The notes beneath the pieces are model-generated. The model was not told where the DNA came from. It did no database searches and saw only the letters and a program-made list of their open reading frames with translations. The translations under genes were made by a program, and so were the position numbers. Shown here piece after piece: positions 11,559-21,800 of a DNA stretch of 64,000 nucleotides. The stretch is taken from the NCBI GenBank assembly GCA_004335735.1, contig QAXK01001918.1:1-64000 (forward strand), in the 5' to 3' direction. This DNA comes from Chlorella sp. KRBP (Eukaryota; Chlorophyta; Trebouxiophyceae; Chlorellales; Chlorellaceae). Each line of letters begins with the position of its first letter. The stretch's first letter is position 1.

Positions 11559-14500
11559 GCCAACTGGGCCCGTGCCGCTGCTGCTGCCGCCTTGGTGCTG
11601 CCCTTGGGGCGCCCACGCCGTCTGCCTGATGGCGCTGCACTCGGCGCAGCAGCAGCCGCTGCTTGCGACACAGATGAGCCCCCCTCCAAGCGTGCCGCAG
11701 CCCACTGCACCATGCCCTCTAACACCAGCCGGCTTGGATCAACCGCAACCTCCCCAGGCGCACCTGCCCCTGCCCCGCTGGCAACCGCTGTGCTTGCTGC
11801 CTGAGCACCGCTGTCCGCCTGTGGCGTTGCCCGGAGCGCCCGTGCCGCTGCCACCATATCAGGTGCGTTTGGCGCTGCAGCCAGGGCCTGTGCCTCTGCC
11901 AGCACCAGGCGCCACTGCCGCCAGCGCTGACCAGGGCTCTGCTGGCCCTGCTCCTCGCCACCCGCATCCTGCTGCTGCAGCTTGCTGGCAGCAGCAACCA
12001 GCTTGTGCACGAGCCGGTGCTCAGAGCTGTAGCCCAAGCGCACCAGCGCCCACAGTGTCCTGGTCAAGCTGCTGGCCGTCCACAGTTGCGAGGTGATGAG
12101 CGTGCGCGTGCGCCCCTTGCTCTCACCCCCACGCGAGGTGGACACGCCGGGTGGAGCCAGCGAGGTGCTCCAGGCTGGCATGCCCACGTGAAGCGAGGCT
12201 GGGCTGGCACTGAGGCTGCTGGCAGCAGAGTGTGCTGCTGCTGGTGGTGCGTCGTCCACGGCGCCCACATCCAGTGACGAGGCCTTGGGCGCGCTGTGGC
12301 GCTCCTGCACCTTGCCCTGCGCCGCCAGCTGTGCCCTGAGGAGGAGGTCGCACCGAGCTGAAAAGGCGTGCATCCACTTGATGTCGGGCCGCACCTCCAT
12401 AACCGCCAGCGCCCACACCAGGGAGGACAGGTCGCACACGTTGGCCGTGTGCATGCATGCAGCGCTGCACGCCAGTAAGTGCTGCGCCCACTGCGGGGGA
12501 GGCGCCACCGCGCCCAGGGCCGCCAGGGCGTGCGCTGTCATGGCCAGGGGCTGGGGGCGCATGCGGGGGAAGTGCGCTGCCTGGTGCTGCGCTGCGGCCG
12601 CCAGCCAGGGCTGGGGTGGGCGGTGGTTGAGGCGCGCCAGCATACTGAGCACCATGGCCATCTGCTCGCCCGTCAGCTCTGGCATCTTGTCGTGCACCAC
12701 GGCAACAAAGAGCCGGAGCCACGCCTGCAGGCAAGCACACACGAAACATTCACAGTGCGGCGTCAATGTTCAATGCGCTTGCCGTCTGTGAGTATGTCTC
12801 CCCCTCACGTAAGCGGCGCAGCGCTCGTGCCTGGGGCCACGCACCTCGTCTGGGTGCCAGCAGCTGTTCCCCGGCTCCAGCGCCTGTGCCAGCGTGGACA
12901 GCTCCACTGGCTTGAAGGTGGTGAGCTGGTCGGCGCAGCACAGCAGCAGCTTGGCGGCAAAGGCGCGCGGCGGCTGCAGGCCCAGGCGGTGCAGCGCCCA
13001 CGCGCAGCTGGCCAGGTGGTGCGGGGTGAGGGTGGGCAGGATGGTCCAGGCACGCTGCCCCCAGGCGAAGAGCCAGTTGTCGGGTGGCGGGTAGCCCATG
13101 TAGGCAAGTGCGGTGAGCGCCTGGGAGAGCTCCTGGCCTGTGCTGGTGCACACAGCTGGCGTCAGCGCCTGCAGCAGCTGCCTCACCCACAGGCGTGGAG
13201 GCCGGCAGCCCAGCCAGGCCATCCCCAGCAGTGCCAGGGAGGAGCTGGCCGGCTGCATGGAGGGGGCGAGCTGGCGCACGCGCCCCAGCAGGGCTTGCAG
13301 GTCTGCAGGTGCGGGGGGCTGGATGAGGACAGGGACCGGCGTGATGCTGCTGCTGCTGCTGCTAGGGGCTGATGGGGATGTAGGTGATGTGGCTGGGTGG
13401 GTGGGTGTGGACGCGGGTGGCGATGTGGACGCGAACAAGGGCCCGATGAGGCCGGGCTGACCAGCCAGGCGCCCCGCCGCCCACAGCACGTTGCTCACTT
13501 CCTGCTGGTTGAGCTGCCCCACCTTGGAGGCGGCGCACTGCAGCACCAGGCTGAGGCTGGACCCAACCACCCTGCTTGGGCCCAGCAGACGGTCGTTCTG
13601 CAGGCTGGCCGCAGCCCACAACACGTTGGCCAGCTCCTGTGACTTGAAGTGCTCCAGCCCGGCCTGCAGGCAGGCGCCCAGCAGCTGCTCCAGCCAGGCC
13701 TGTGCGCCGCCCTGCCGCGCCTCTGGCACGTGCCTGAGCCACTCGGGCCTGAGTGCCACGGCGTACAGCAGGTTGGCCAGCTCCTGGGGCTTGGCCGCCA
13801 CGCTGCTGCTGCCATGCTGCTCACCGCTGCGGAAGGAGGAGGAGGAGGAGGATGGGGCTGCGTGTGTGCTGCTGGACAGGGTCCGTAGGCAGGCGGCCAT
13901 GCAGCGGCTGACCCAGATGGGGGGTGCCTGGGCCCCTAGCTTGGCCACAGCCCACATGCTGTTGCTGATTTGCCTGAAGGTCTGCTTGTGCATGCTGGTC
14001 AGCATGAGCTGCAGGAGCGTGGCCAGCAGCTGGTCGTGGTTGGACTGCTGGTGGGCCAGAGGCTGTGCGTGAGGGGGCGGGCGCGAGGGCGCGGGAGTGC
14101 GCCCCTGGGCCAGGACCCTGGTGCGGAGTTGGGCTGCTGTGCCTGCTCTGCTGTCCGACCCATCGGCCCCACTCCACCCCTGCTGCTGTTGCTGGCCGTC
14201 TGTGCCCTGTGCCGCCTCCCCTGCGCTGGTGCGTGCCGCGCTGCTGCTGCTGATCTGCGCCAGGTGCGTGATCATGGCGCTGACGTGCAACCCGTTGAGC
14301 TGTGGGCCACAGCGGTGCAGCACGATGGCCAGGTGCTGCCATGCCTGGCTGGACTTGATCACGTGCATCAGCTCGGGCCCCGAGATGGGCGCCTGGTGTT
14401 GCTGCTGGTGTTGACGTGCACCGCCCGGCCGCCGGCCGTGATGCCCATTGGCCTGCTGCTGCTGCTGCTGATATCTCTGCGTGTCTGGTCCTGCCACGCC

Positions 14501-14753
14501 ATTGAACACCTGCGCAAAGCAGGCACCGTGCAGCGCAGGCGTGCAGTCGGCTCGACGGCCGCCGCGCACATGACTCGTCCCCTGTGCGCCCAGACGCAGA
14601 GAGCATCACTTAACCACTCACCCTGGCGTTGCCACCTTGTAGTGAGAGCGTGCCTGCTTGCAGGCGCACCACGACCTGCTGCTCCTGGGGCGAGCTGACC
14701 CGCGACGCGACGGCAGCAGCCTGCGCGCACGCCCACGAGGTGCTAGAGAGCAT
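11537..14753 (-). CDS. OPR (octatricopeptide repeat) protein with C-terminal AT-hook
   Basis: Three exons (14753-14622, 14509-12845, 12724-11537) give 994 aa. The N-terminal 44 residues are rich in Ser, Ala, Gln and Arg with one acidic residue, as in an organelle transit peptide. Repeats follow with the OPR pattern: a Pro-Pro-x-x-Trp start (PPPDNWL, PPQPWL, APPPQWAQHLL) and Leu/Ala helices such as QELANVLWAAASL, QEVSNVLWAAGRL and HHLASCAWALHRLGL. OPR proteins are nuclear-encoded, sequence-specific RNA-binding factors that control single chloroplast or mitochondrial transcripts. Gln-, Ser- and Ala-rich linkers separate the repeats. The C terminus carries GRRRGRPKGSTK, an AT-hook-like motif, which is unusual here. 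No RAP domain is seen. The target RNA cannot be read from sequence. Confidence 0.85.
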
Positions 14754-15170
14754 GATGATGACAGTCTGTTGGGCGTCGCGAGCTGGAGCGAACTGCAGAC
14801 GCCGGGCACGCACTTGGTGGCGCCAGCGGCGTCGGATGAGGTGCCCGCCTGCGCACTGCAGCTCGCCGCTGGCGGCTGCGCCGAATGGCTGCGGTGCTAC
14901 TGTCAGCTCTGGCGCTCGCGCCGCTCCTGCTGCTGCTGATGGCGCAGCCAGCGGGTGCAGAACGAAACACTGCATCCCTCCAGCCTGTGTACACCAACTC
15001 AACGCGTCAACTAGCGCGCTGGCATCGCTGCTATACTGCGACTCCGCAACTTTGCAGGGAGACTTCGGACAACACTCACTCCCATGTCGTGCCCACAAAC
15101 AAACAAAAGCAACGGCGTGCGCGCGTAGTCAGCGTGTCATTGTCCTCGGCAGAGCTCCGTCAGCCCACGC
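14754..15170. other. Intergenic, 417 bp
   Basis: It lies between the OPR gene start and the lipid kinase stop, both on the minus strand. It should hold the OPR promoter and the kinase 3' UTR. Open frames that cross it upstream of the chosen OPR start are in frame with the first exon (back to 15098) but begin with GTG. I see nothing else. Confidence 0.5.
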
Positions 15171-18076
15171 TCAGGCCTTGAACGCGCCCCGGCGCTTGCG
15201 CGAGGCGCGGCGGCTCTTGTCCTTGCGCGAGGACTCCTCCGGCTCCTGCGCACGGGACCTGTGCCACCAGTGCACGGCCAGGCCGCCGAGGGACGCGACC
15301 AGCAGCGTCTTGGCCAGGCCCTTGAACACTGCGCGCAGGGAAGCGCGCGAGCACGGGGCAGGCAACCCTTGGGTGCAGCACGGCAAGAGCGTTGCGCATA
15401 GGGACACGGAGCGCAGCACGCACTGAAGAAAGCACAGCACTCACTTTGGCCCCAGCGCTTCTGCTTGCGGAAGCGCACGACGCGGCCCACCATGTCGGCG
15501 AGGCTGGGCGGGCGCAGGCGGCCCCGGGGGATGCGCAGGGGGTTGCTCAGGCCCTTGCCCTTGCCCTTCTTGCGCTGGGCCGCCAGCTCTGCGTCCTGCG
15601 GCTCGGGGGTGGCCTGCCCCGCCACGAGCATGCGGTCGTCCGGCAGGTGGAACCTCACGGCCCGGTGCAGCAGAGAGTACCTGTGCATGTGTTTATCAGG
15701 TGAGCAGCAGGCATTCAGGTGTTGTGCAGCTCGCGGCGAAGGAGAGCACACACGCGTTGCTTGGGCGCACACACCTGAACTTGGTGGTGGGTGGCAGAGG
15801 CTCGCCGTCCACCGAGTAGGGCATGGGCGTCTCGGTGGCCACCTGCGCGGCGCACAGCATGAGGGTGCAGCCTTCTCTACTGCGTGATGCACAGCTGCAG
15901 GACGCTTAAAGGTACAAACACCCAGCCAGCCTCACCTCGAGCCAGGGCACACGCAGGAGCGACTTGACCACCCTGGTGCGGCGCGAGCCCTTCCACAGCC
16001 AGTCCAGCAGCACACGCCTGACCTGCAGGGCACACGAACAGCACGCGTCGCCGTGTTCACGCTGTGGGCCTGGCATGCGAGCCTGCTGACACCTGCAGGC
16101 GCCCAGCAGCACGAGCGCGTGCACGCAACGACCTCACGTGGTGCGCGACGTTCCCAGTGAGGTAGAGGACGTCCAGCATGCCGTCGTCCAGCAGGGCATC
16201 AGGGGAGATGGCGACCATGGAGGCGACCTGCCGGCTGTTGGCCGCTGTGGCGTGGAGCAGGGGCACACCCTCGATCTCGCCCACGCCCAGCCCTCCGGCC
16301 TGGTTGGCGGTGGCCTTGGCGGATGCTGGTACCGTGCCCGCGTCCCCGGCTGGCTCGCCAGTGGCGGAACCAAAGCGCGACGAGGCTGCGACGAGGCACA
16401 TCAACACAAGCAAACAGGTGCAAAGGTGGGACACCCCTCCAGCTTGCACCAGTACAGCTCCCAGCACAGCGTGTGCGCCTCACCGCTTGAGGTGCCCCCT
16501 GTGGGCTGCACCACGAGCGCCTCCTCCGCGTGCAGCTCGGCACTCAGCGCACCCGTCAGGCTGGCGCCCTGCGCACGGCGTCAACAACACGCGTGGCTGC
16601 TTGCACATGCCAAACACTGGGGCATGGTTGAAGACCAGAGGTGCTGCCCGCATACCGTACCTTTGGCGTGGGCTTCTGCTGCTGTGCAGCGTAGGCACCA
16701 TGCTCCTTGAGTTCGGGGAAGCACAGGACGGACTGCACCGGCTGCCAGCGGCGGATGGAGCGCATGCCTGCGAGTGCGCGCGTGTGACGGGCAGGATGCG
16801 CAAGCAGGCAGGCTGTTGAAAAGCGCGTGCAGATAAGAGGAGCAAACCCACCCGTCACGCCTGTACCACTCACGCACCTGTGACGAGGAAGGCGAGGGGG
16901 CCGAGGATGCGCTTGATTGCTGACGAGGTCATGAGGCCCAGGTCGGCACTGGCTCCAATGGTGGCAGTGTTGAGGAACACCTGCACAAGCGCTGGAACAC
17001 CCCACATACCGCCCTCAGCCTGCCCCCCAGCACTTCGCATGATGGAGGAGGGTCGCCCAGGGAGGGAGTCAGACGTCCAGCCCCGCCCACGCGCACCTCT
17101 CCGTTGAGCAGGCCAATGTCGATGGGCTTGAGCGTGTCCTCGCGTGCGCCCAGGCTCAGGGCCTCGTACAGGTCCTGTGGACACAGGTGGTGGGACAAGG
17201 GCACGCGCACGGGTGCACAGGGCAGCGTACAAAAGTGATGGCAGTCCTCGTGTGCCGTGCCCTACGCACCGTGGGGATGCCGGTGCACGCGGCAAAGTCG
17301 TTCGAGGTGCCCAGGGGAAGCACCGCCACCGACACGGGCAGCACCGTGGGGGGCTCGCCGGCAGCGCGCGCCACCACGCTGTGAGGCTCAGGGGTCGGCG
17401 GCTCCACCTTCCTCGTGTCCTTCAGCCCACCTGCCATGGTGCGCAGGCGGTGCAAAGCGTCAGGGCACCACGTGCGCGTGCGGGAGGTGCAGCCAAGGTG
17501 CGAGGGTGCTTGGCTCACCTGTGTGGTGCAGGATTGCTGCCACCACCTCGCGCACGGTGCCGTCTCCACCCGCAGCGACCAGCGTGTCAGCGCTGTCCAG
17601 CGCCAAGACCTCCTTGACCAGCCTTTGGGCAGTCATACGCGCGCAGCACGCGGACGCATGCGGACGCTCACTCGCGTACACACATTGCGGCCCATTGCAC
17701 GGCACAGGTCCACTCGCCGCAAGCCTGTGCACGCAGCCCTTGCTCACCTGTCCACATCGCCCGCCTCGAAGGTGACCCGCACCGTCACCTCGTGCCCGTC
17801 CTCGCGAACCCGGCGGATGGCATCCCGCACGGCTTCGTCATTGGCCTTCTCACCTGCGCAAGGGGTGCAATGCTGTGCACCTTGGCTGAGCACACCTCGG
17901 CAGCGTGATGGGGTGCGTGCACGCGTGAGCGCGCCCATCGCATCACAAGGTCCCCAAGTGCCCCACCCACCGTGCAGCAGCACCAGCAGCCTGCGCCGCT
18001 TCGTTGCTGGGACCTGAGCCTGCGCCTGCGACGCTGTGGGCGCTGGCGGAGGGGACGCGAGTGCCGTGCTGGCCAT
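15171..18076 (-). CDS. Lipid kinase with diacylglycerol-kinase catalytic domain (YegS/LCB-kinase type)
   Basis: Thirteen exons (18076-17971, 17853-17748, 17622-17519, 17430-17270, 17174-17097, 16980-16878, 16767-16661, 16568-16484, 16385-16138, 16022-15936, 15842-15775, 15680-15445, 15328-15171) join in phase into 548 aa. The DAGK catalytic signature AAGGDGTVREV is at residues ~87-97. It is followed by VLPLGTSNDFA, which matches the PLGTxNDFA nucleotide/substrate loop, then PIDIGLLNGE and NTATIGASADL. The C-terminal lobe holds SPDALLDDGMLDVLYL and VDGEPLP. This matches enzymes that phosphorylate diacylglycerol or sphingoid bases; the substrate cannot be told. The last ~60 residues hold a hydrophobic segment (TLLVASLGGLAVHWWH) and a very basic tail, so membrane binding is likely. 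Exon 3 uses a weak AAAG acceptor. Confidence 0.92.
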
Positions 18077-18239
18077 CCTGCACGAACGAACCCCGTCGAT
18101 CAAGGGCTGCGCGCGTGTGTTTGTGTAGAGGGAGGAGTGTGTGTGCGCCGACGTTCCTGCTTGTCTGCTCGAAGCGCACGCCACCGCCCACCAAGCCCTC
18201 GAAGAGGAGGAGGAGCACAGGAGTTCACGCATTCACGCA
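18077..18239. promoter_or_regulatory. Divergent promoter region, 163 bp
   Basis: Start codons of the lipid kinase (minus) and the VHL-like gene (plus) are 163 bp apart, so the two promoters share this stretch. No core element is obvious. Confidence 0.55.
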
Positions 18240-18783
18240 ATGGAGAACGTCAGCGAACCGGACGCTGCCAATGATCCTCAGCAGCCAGCTGAGGAGCACG
18301 GCCTGGCGCCAGCAGCGGCGAGGTCGGTGCACGTGGAAGGCAGCACGGTGCCTGCCACGCTCACCATCACCAACAGCACGGGCGGGTCATTGCAGCTGGT
18401 CTGGCTGGACTTTGCGGGGCAGACACAGGTGAGCGGGTGCACCTTGCGGGCGGGACGGGGCACGCGCAGCTGCGGACGGCCAATGTGCGTGCTCAGGTCT
18501 CCTCGTGCTCAGGTCTACAACGTCCTGCAACCTGGCACGACGACAGAACAAGGTGGGAGAGCCTGCTGTGCAAGTGCGACTGCTCCGGCGCCGCGCCTGC
18601 TTCCGATCCCATTTTCGAGCAGTTTTGCGTGCTGTGTCCGTCCCTGCAGGCACCTTCTCCACCCACGCGTGGAGGCTGCTTGGCGAGGACGGAGCGCTCC
18701 TGCTACAGTACCGCGGGCCCAGCGCCACCTTGACAGTGCTGCCACTGGACCAGGGAGGCGTTGTAGTGGACGTTGGCGCGTGA
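18240..18783 (+). CDS. VHL beta-domain protein (pVHL-like, no alpha domain)
   Basis: Three exons (18240-18428, 18513-18552, 18650-18783) give 120 aa. Residues ~36-118 follow the pVHL beta domain: LTITNSTGGSLQLVWLDFAG matches pVHL VIFCNRS..LPVWLNFDG, then VYNVLQPGTT, then THAWRLLGEDGALLLQY. Aligned to human pVHL, residues equal to Trp88, Tyr98, His115 and Trp117 of the hydroxyproline pocket are kept. His110, Ser111 and Tyr112 become Gly, Thr and Phe. The protein ends after the beta domain, so the elongin-C-binding alpha domain is absent and it cannot form a VHL-type E3 ligase. A role in binding hydroxyproline proteins is inference. The second exon has two copies of GTGCTCAGGTCT at its acceptor. 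Its stop is 56 bp from the THADA stop. Confidence 0.85.
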
Positions 18784-18839
18784 CGCGTGTGCGGCTCTTG
18801 CATCTCTTGCATGATTCAGAGGCAACACAAGCCAGCAGA

Positions 18840-21800
18840 TCACTCTGCAGGCGCAAGGAAGGAGGAGGCGTCCTCCAGCAGGAACAGGGCCTGCCGCACG
18901 TCACCTCCCGCCTCCTCACCAGCAGCCCCCCCACCGCACGCGCCCTGCAGGAGCTGCAGCACCGCGCCCACAGGCCCCTGCCCCGCCCCGCCCACAGCCT
19001 GCCTCAGCCCCGCCACCACATCCGCCACCGAGCCGGCGGCAGCTGGCAGCAGCACGGGCGCCAGCACCCACAGCAGCAGCAGGCGGCAGTACACGTAGGG
19101 CCACACGCCCGGCTGCTGCACCAGCTGCTGCCCAACCGTGCGCTGTGCTGGCGCCGCGCTGCCGTTGTCCAGGCCATTTGACGACAGGGCCACCACCTGC
19201 TGCAGGTCCGACACCGCCTGAAGCACCAGTGGCTCAGCCACTGCAGGCGGTGGCGCTGCCGCATGCGCAGCGAGCAAGGCGTGCAGCTGCTGAGCCGCCA
19301 GCTGGGCCACAAAGAGCGGCTCCTCATGCTGGTTGTCCAGCTCCACATCAAAGATGCGACCTTGCTGCTGCTGCTGCTGAACCTCTGTCCGCGCCGCAGC
19401 TCCTGTGGACGTGATGGCCTGCTGCAGCTCCTGAGGCACTGGGTCCTTGGCGCGCACCACCAGCCCGCACAGAGCTGCAACCAAATCCACCGCCGCCTGG
19501 CGGCCACCACTGCCCGCCGCACCAAACCTCCCAGGCAGGATTTCTGACACGATGGCCCGCTGCAGGCCCTCGGTGTGCAGCGGCGCCCAGGGGCCTGCTG
19601 TCGCGCTAGAGGGTGCTAGCCCCACAGCATGCTGCTGCAGCACGCTGGTCATACGTTGGCGCACCCCTTCGTCCTCGTCCTCTGTGAGCGTGAGCGCCAC
19701 CAGCCAGCACCTCAGAGCTGCCCGCTGCACCGCCTGTTGGCTGACTGACGGCGCTGCTGCCGTTGGGTCAGGGCGCCAGTGCAGGAGGTGTGATGCGTGC
19801 AGGGCGTCCACCACGGCCAGGCGCACGTCGTTGGGCTGCGTGGGCTCAGCACCGCCCTCCAGCTGCAGGGCAGGTGCATGCAGGATGTGAGATATGGGGT
19901 CGCATACAGTGCACAAACGAGTTGCGAACGAGAGCCTCTTGCGCTGGCAGCAAACATACCCAAGAAGGCACTCACCTGCTGGCAGAAGGCAGTCAGCGCC
20001 TCGACAGCGCCACTGTCGCCATCCACATCAGCCGGCCGCTGCGCCACCTGCGCCACCTGCAGCCCGACCTGCTGCCCCAGGCACCTCAGCGCCTCCGAGT
20101 GCTCATCCACGCCGCGCGTGCGCGCCAACAGCGGCAAAAGCACCGTGAGCGGGTGGGCACTCCCACCGCTGCCGCAGTCACCGGACAGCAAGGCACCGCT
20201 GGTCCCGTTCGCCGCTGTCCCCGCCCCAGATCCCTGCTCCTGCTCCTGGTCCAGGCAGGTCTGGGTGGAGTGCAGCGCGCGCAGCAGGCGCTTGCAGACC
20301 TTGAACGACTCCTCCCGTGCCAGGTGCGACCAGCCCAGGGTCAGTACGCCACGCAGCAGCGCCGTGCGGGCGGCTGGCTCCGCGTGCAGCAGCGCCTGCT
20401 GGATGCAGGCCCACCGTTGGACGTCGGCCAGCAGCCCCGCCTCTGAGCGGGACCCCAGGGCCACACTGAGGCTGCTCTGCACGGGGCTGCTGTTGGTGCC
20501 TGCTTGGTCGCTGGGCGCACCGCTCTTGACACTGCAGCGTGCCAAGAACCGCGTGCAAACTCCTTAGGTGGAATGGCACCAAAAGCACAGGGAACCGTGA
20601 GATGAGCATTTCCTAGCGTTCCAAACACGCACCTGTGGTGCTGCAGCGCCGCCATCAAGCCCGCGAGTGCCTTGGCCGCGCCCGCCCGCACGTCCGCCCA
20701 GGGAGACGCTAGGCACTGCTGCAGGCGGCACAGCAGGTCGCCGCCCCACTGGCCCACGTCCACACTGCCCTGCACCGCTGCTGCTGGTGCTGCTGTGCCG
20801 CTGTCCGCCACGGAGGGCTGTTCACCACGCTGCCTTTGGCTTGGTGCTTGCGGCAGCAGGACTGAGGGGCACACGCAGGCACCGCACAGCACGGACAGGC
20901 CTACTAGTAGCCGCCCTGCGTGCTTGTGCATGCACCCTGCCATTGGGTCTCCAAAATCCACAGGGCTGGTGCCGCTGGCAGGCGCTGAGGGCGCAGTGAG
21001 GGCGCTGCACATGCACGCCACGTGCTGCAGCAGGCGCTGGTGCCGCTGGCAGTGCTCTGGCCCCATGAGCGAGAGCGTGGCGTGGCACACGCGGATGATG
21101 AGCAGCCGCACGGCCGAGGGAGGGGGTGGTGCTGGTGAGGAGGTGGCAGTGGGTGGTGGTGCGGGCCACATGCGGATGATGAGCTCCAGGTGTGGTGCCA
21201 CCAGGGCCAGTGCAGTGTCCACATGGTCTGCAGGCAGGACAAGCAGCAGGATGACGCTTGTCTGAGCGCATGAAGGGCAAATACCAAGCCGTGCCTGAGG
21301 CTTTACGCATGTCTGGACACCCCACGCAGTGGGAACCACAAGAGCGTTCTGACCATACATTGTGTTTCACGCACCTGGTAGCACGTTGTCCTGCAGCACC
21401 GCCTCCAGCTGCAGCAGCAGCCCCTGCAGCGTGTTGCTGTTGAGAGGCAGTGCCTGCGCCGGCTGCACTGCCAGGGGAGGCCAAGCGGCCGGCAACGACG
21501 GGGCCGGCTCCGCCACCACCGGCGTCACACCTGACTGAACAGCCCCACACGCACCCGTTGCCGCTGTGCTGCCCCCAGGCCCAGCTGGTGGTGTGGCTGT
21601 AGGGTGCTGCAGGGTGAGGAAAGCAGCGCTCCGCGCAGCAGCACACGCCGCGTCGGTCCCTGCACCGGGTAGCTGCGCTAGCAGCAGGATGAGCAGGTGG
21701 GGGAGGCGCTCCGGTGGGACCAGCGGCACCAGCGCGCGCGCAGCCAGCTCACGCACTCCGTAGTGCCTGGCCACTGCGCAGCGGTGCACCAGCGGGGCGA

